From positions 62,001 to 126,000 of the forward strand of contig NZ_AUJB01000012.1 in the NCBI RefSeq assembly GCF_000424005.1: DNA of 64,000 bases. Direction: 5' to 3'. The DNA comes from Pseudobutyrivibrio ruminis CF1b. Lineage in GTDB: Bacteria; Bacillota; Clostridia; Lachnospirales; Lachnospiraceae. The translations under genes and the position numbers were made by a program. Below the pieces are notes generated by a model that worked only from the letters and a program-made list of their open reading frames with translations, did not search any database and had not been told where the DNA came from. Shown one piece after another: positions 61,342-64,000 of the stretch (positions are counted from its first letter, which is position 1; every line of letters begins with the position of its first letter).

Positions 61342-62400
61342 TCAAGGAAATGCAACTGCTTCAGAATCCTCAATAAAATCGGAATAATTCTTTCTGTCTA
61401 TCAGCTTGTATGGGACGTAAAAGTACTTTCCCTTTGCCAGGAAAATATCCTCTGGCGGCTGACCTGTTGTGGCAAGGCTTAAGGCCATCTTTGCGATAAT
61501 TCTTCCCTTTTCGTTGGCATCGTTTAAAACTGTGCCAAGCATTACACCCTCTCCCACAAGCTCCACAGCCTCCTCCTGGCCATTGACTCCCACTATAAGG
61601 GGCATGGTCTGGACGCCAAAGCTTTTCAGGGCATCCACTGCTCCAAGAGCCATATTATCATCATTTGCAATAATCAGCTCTATCTGTCTTGGGTATCCCT
61701 GTAAAAGTGAGGTGATTTTGGTCTGTGCCTGCTGGCGATCCCAGTTTGCTATTTCATCTCCAAGGCGCTCAAGGCGGATTCCGCCCACCTGAATAGTCTC
61801 CACTGATACTCGGCTGCGAATGATGGAATCCTGATGTCCAGCTTCTCCCTCCAGCATAACATACTGAATCACACCGTCACCGCTGATATCCACTTCCTCG
61901 AATCTGCTTTTAAGGGCATCTCTCACCAAAAGCCCCTGTAGCTTTCCGCTTTCCTCTGGCTTTGCCCCGATGTAATAGAGCTTATCGAAACGATTAAGAT
62001 CATCCTCTACAGGCTCACGGTTAAAAAATATCACCGGAACATCTGCAGATTTGGCTGTTTCTATAATAACAGACGCGTCTGTTCTGTCCACCAGATTTAC
62101 GCAGATTACATCGTAACCCTTATCAATGAAATCCTCCACCTGATCGTTTTGAACCAGCTGATTTGAACCGGCGTAAACCACATTGCAGTCCACATCCAGC
62201 TGCAGTTCCTTGGCATCTTCAGAAAGATAATCCAGAATATTTTGCCTGATTTTCTCTGTGAAAGGGTCGAACTCATTGTACATGGTGACCCCGATTTTAA
62301 TTGTGTCCTTATCTGCTTTGTCTATTGAAGATTCCCGGATACACAAAATCCCTATCAACAAAAGCAAAACAGCCGCCCCAATGGCAGAATACTTTTTCAT
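61342..62400 (-). CDS. Membrane-anchored galactose-type sugar-binding protein
   Basis: 352 residues. An N-terminal hydrophobic anchor (about 7-22) without a proper lipobox is followed by a Peripla_BP_4 domain like MglB: IKIGVTMYNEFDPFTEKIRQNI, VPVIFFNREP, LIIANDDNMALGAVDALKSFG and VNGQEEAVELVGEGVMLGTVLND. No permease or ATPase is adjacent; instead it follows a sensor kinase. It could present the sugar to the sensor or serve an importer encoded further out. AGGAG precedes the ATG. Confidence 0.85.
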   Translation of the reverse strand: MKKYSAIGAAVLLLLIGILCIRESSIDKADKDTIKIGVTMYNEFDPFTEKIRQNILDYLSEDAKELQLDVDCNVVYAGSNQLVQNDQVEDFIDKGYDVICVNLVDRTDASVIIETAKSADVPVIFFNREPVEDDLNRFDKLYYIGAKPEESGKLQGLLVRDALKSRFEEVDISGDGVIQYVMLEGEAGHQDSIIRSRVSVETIQVGGIRLERLGDEIANWDRQQAQTKITSLLQGYPRQIELIIANDDNMALGAVDALKSFGVQTMPLIVGVNGQEEAVELVGEGVMLGTVLNDANEKGRIIAKMALSLATTGQPPEDIFLAKGKYFYVPYKLIDRKNYSDFIEDSEAVAFP

Positions 62401-62407
62401 ACAACTC

Positions 62408-63247
62408 CTATTTTACAAATGGAAACAATACCTTCTCAAGCTCAGCCGAGTACATACTCTCTCTGTCTGCTATGTAATAGAAGGTTCTGTTCTCAGAAAC
62501 TTTTTTTATTTCCCTGTCCTTCAAAAGCTGGCGCACTGCAATATAACCAAGGGAATATTCATCCTCGTAAGCCAAAGCTTCCAGGCCCCCGTTATCCAGA
62601 TAATATACAGCCTCGCTGCTGTTATCCATTCCGTAGATTACCACGAACCTGTTGGCTCTGTTATTGGCCTCGCAGGCTGCCTCTATGGATTCCTTATCAA
62701 GTGCGATAAAACAGTCAAACAGCCCAGACTGTTCCAAATTGTACATGCTCTGCTTCAGCTTCTTTTCATCTGTTGAGAGAGGTCTATATTCCACATATCT
62801 GCCTGCTTCATCAAAACCCGCTTTAAATAAATCTATAATCTTCTGATATTTATCTGTTTCACCTGACGATACAAGAAGAATCCTGTCGCAGTTTTCACTG
62901 GCAATCACCCTTTCAGCCAGCTCAGAAACCATAGCCTCTTTGTCTACCGTAAGCGTTCCCTTTGAATAATACAAACTGTTATTTTCCACGGTAACCACTT
63001 CATCGGAATCCACTTTGTCCTCTCTTGATGAACTGACAAAATCGATAATGCAGTTGTTATCCATAGCAGCATTTGTGGCTCCAGCCTTCATGTTTTCATA
63101 ATCCTGAAGCTCCTCTGAATCCACCACAAAAGTTATGGTAAAAGGCCCTTTTTCCTTATTGCTGTAGCTCATGTAAATGATGGCCTCTGCCAAAAGCAAA
63201 ATGCCTACCGCAGCAAAGAACAACATTATCCATCTTCTATTTTTCAT
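62408..63247 (-). CDS. Membrane-anchored periplasmic-binding-like protein
   Basis: About 279 residues: a hydrophobic anchor (about 5-25), then a diverged two-lobe binding domain (FTITFVVDSEELQDYENMKAG; CDRILLVSSGETDKYQKIID; EYSLGYIAVRQLLKDREI). It is shorter and more diverged than the neighbouring galactose-type protein. ATG at 63247 with GGAGG 8 bases ahead; the GTG at 63256 is rejected. It overlaps the kinase gene by 11 bases, so it is probably part of the sensor. Confidence 0.75.
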   Translation of the reverse strand: MKNRRWIMLFFAAVGILLLAEAIIYMSYSNKEKGPFTITFVVDSEELQDYENMKAGATNAAMDNNCIIDFVSSSREDKVDSDEVVTVENNSLYYSKGTLTVDKEAMVSELAERVIASENCDRILLVSSGETDKYQKIIDLFKAGFDEAGRYVEYRPLSTDEKKLKQSMYNLEQSGLFDCFIALDKESIEAACEANNRANRFVVIYGMDNSSEAVYYLDNGGLEALAYEDEYSLGYIAVRQLLKDREIKKVSENRTFYYIADRESMYSAELEKVLFPFVK

Positions 63248-64000
63248 TGCCTTCACCTCCCATGTATTCTTCCATGGTCATCTTAGGCATGCGGATAGTA
63301 GCTACTGTGCCCTCATCCAATTCACTGGTAATGCTAAGGCCATAATCATTTTTGAAATAGAGATTGATTCTCTGATTAATGTTCCAAAGACCTATTCCAC
63401 TGCCTTTACCCTTGGACTTGGTCTTTTCTGTAAGAAGTCCCTCAAGAACATCCGGTGGGATTCCCATGCCATTGTCCCTGACTTCGATGTAGACATCTCC
63501 ATCCTTCTCGTAGCCCTTGATATCGATAACACCTTCATCATCCAAATCTCCTACCGCATGATAAATGGCATTTTCAATCAGCGGCTGGATAATCAGCTTT
63601 ATAGTAACGCAGTCCTCGATAGCAGGATCCACATCTATATTGGCTTCAAATTTATTCTTATATCTAACTTTTTGGATGGCCAGATAATTTTTCGCGTGGG
63701 TAATCTCATCCCTGATGGTGATGATGTTATTTCCCTTACTAAGACTGATTCTGAAAAGTGAAGCAAGGCTGGTAATCATGGAAATAGCCTCAGGATATTT
63801 TTCCGCTTCAATCATCCATACAACTGAGTCCAGGGTGTTGTAAAGGAAATGAGGATTAATCTGAGCCTGCAGTGCGTTCAATTCGGATTTACGTTTTTCC
63901 TTTTGTTCCTTTACTCTTTCATCCATCAAATCTCTCATCTGCACAACCAGTGACCTGATAGTTCTTCCCAGATGCCTGATTTCATGGGAACCTCCAATGT
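63237..64000 (-). CDS. YesM-type sensor histidine kinase (5' end outside window)
   Basis: The frame is open to the window edge, so at least 253 residues are seen and the N-terminal sensor is missing. The visible order is the end of a HAMP domain (HEIRHLGRTIRSL), a coiled linker, the phospho-acceptor block ALQAQINPHFLYNTLDSVVW of the His_kinase family, and the ATPase domain with LIIQPLIENAIYHAVG, VRDNGMGIPPDVL and GSGIGLWNINQRI. It would phosphorylate an AraC-type response regulator, as is usual for YesM kinases, encoded outside the window. It is co-transcribed with two binding-type proteins. Confidence 0.9.
   Translation of the reverse strand, partial: IGGSHEIRHLGRTIRSLVVQMRDLMDERVKEQKEKRKSELNALQAQINPHFLYNTLDSVVWMIEAEKYPEAISMITSLASLFRISLSKGNNIITIRDEITHAKNYLAIQKVRYKNKFEANIDVDPAIEDCVTIKLIIQPLIENAIYHAVGDLDDEGVIDIKGYEKDGDVYIEVRDNGMGIPPDVLEGLLTEKTKSKGKGSGIGLWNINQRINLYFKNDYGLSITSELDEGTVATIRMPKMTMEEYMGGEGNEK

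Noticed and set aside
62258-62776. A 172-residue plus-strand frame over the two binding-protein genes.
   Set aside because: It crosses the boundary of two well-supported minus-strand genes and has no start signal.

Overview
The window reads as chromosomal DNA of a low-GC, anaerobic Firmicute of the family Lachnospiraceae, most like Butyrivibrio/Pseudobutyrivibrio/Roseburia. The reasons are: strong AGGAGG-type ribosome binding sites; several lineage-typical families (an actin/Hsp70-like protein with a giant partner, CmpB-type membrane protein, IreB, DUF1292); glycoside-hydrolase loci each driven by its own AraC regulator; and a tmRNA whose encoded tag reads ANDNLAYAA. Genus is inference; no rRNA or marker comparison was possible.

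Layout. 1-5.5 kb (minus): a three-gene unit of unknown function, with a TPR-like protein (cut by the window edge), an actin/Hsp70-fold ATPase-like protein and a roughly 1180-residue partner. 5.7-6.75 kb (plus): a lone PLP aminotransferase of the HisC/CobD type. 6.9-15.5 kb (minus): an inducible sugar locus with ABC importer (double ATPase, permease, lipoprotein, permease), a GH78-like hydrolase, a GH3 hydrolase and beta-phosphoglucomutase, divergent from an AraC regulator (15.7-16.75 kb) whose promoter implies a leaderless mRNA. 17.0-20.9 kb (plus): a siderophore/heme-type iron ABC importer with a convergent AraC regulator. 21.9-24.4 kb: a scarred accessory patch of gene fragments and 37-38 bp repeats around a glutaredoxin/isochorismatase-fold pair. 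24.4-32.1 kb: a second sugar locus (GH78 rhamnosidase, isomerase-like TIM barrel, GPH symporter, GH1, divergent AraC) suited to rhamnosyl-glucosides. 32.2-37.6 kb: small accessory and housekeeping genes (HD hydrolase, GH25 lysozyme, GNAT, HAD phosphatase, DD-carboxypeptidase).

37.7-63.2 kb is a nearly unbroken minus-strand housekeeping block: tmRNA, maf, smpB, rnr and secG (trans-translation and secretion); a HEXXH protein; yajC, tgt, aroC; a lactonase; the tRNA U34 hydroxylation/methylation pair trhP-trmR; RNase J; DUF1292-ruvX-ireB; mtaB; an HPr-like protein without the active histidine; thiI with a cysteine desulfurase; rsmE, prmA; DUF2225; glutaminyl-tRNA synthetase with an altered KMSKS loop; and a rhomboid-like protein without a visible active site. 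tRNA and ribosome modification is the common thread.

61.3-64 kb (minus): two membrane-anchored periplasmic-binding-type proteins in an operon with a YesM-type sensor histidine kinase cut by the window edge, probably an extracellular sugar-sensing system.

The best candidates for undescribed biology are the actin/Hsp70-like unit at the left edge, the repeat-bounded mosaic at 22-23 kb, the partial duplication of the tmRNA 5' end, and the dual binding-protein sensor at the right edge. No CRISPR array, intact insertion sequence, rRNA or ordinary tRNA gene was seen.
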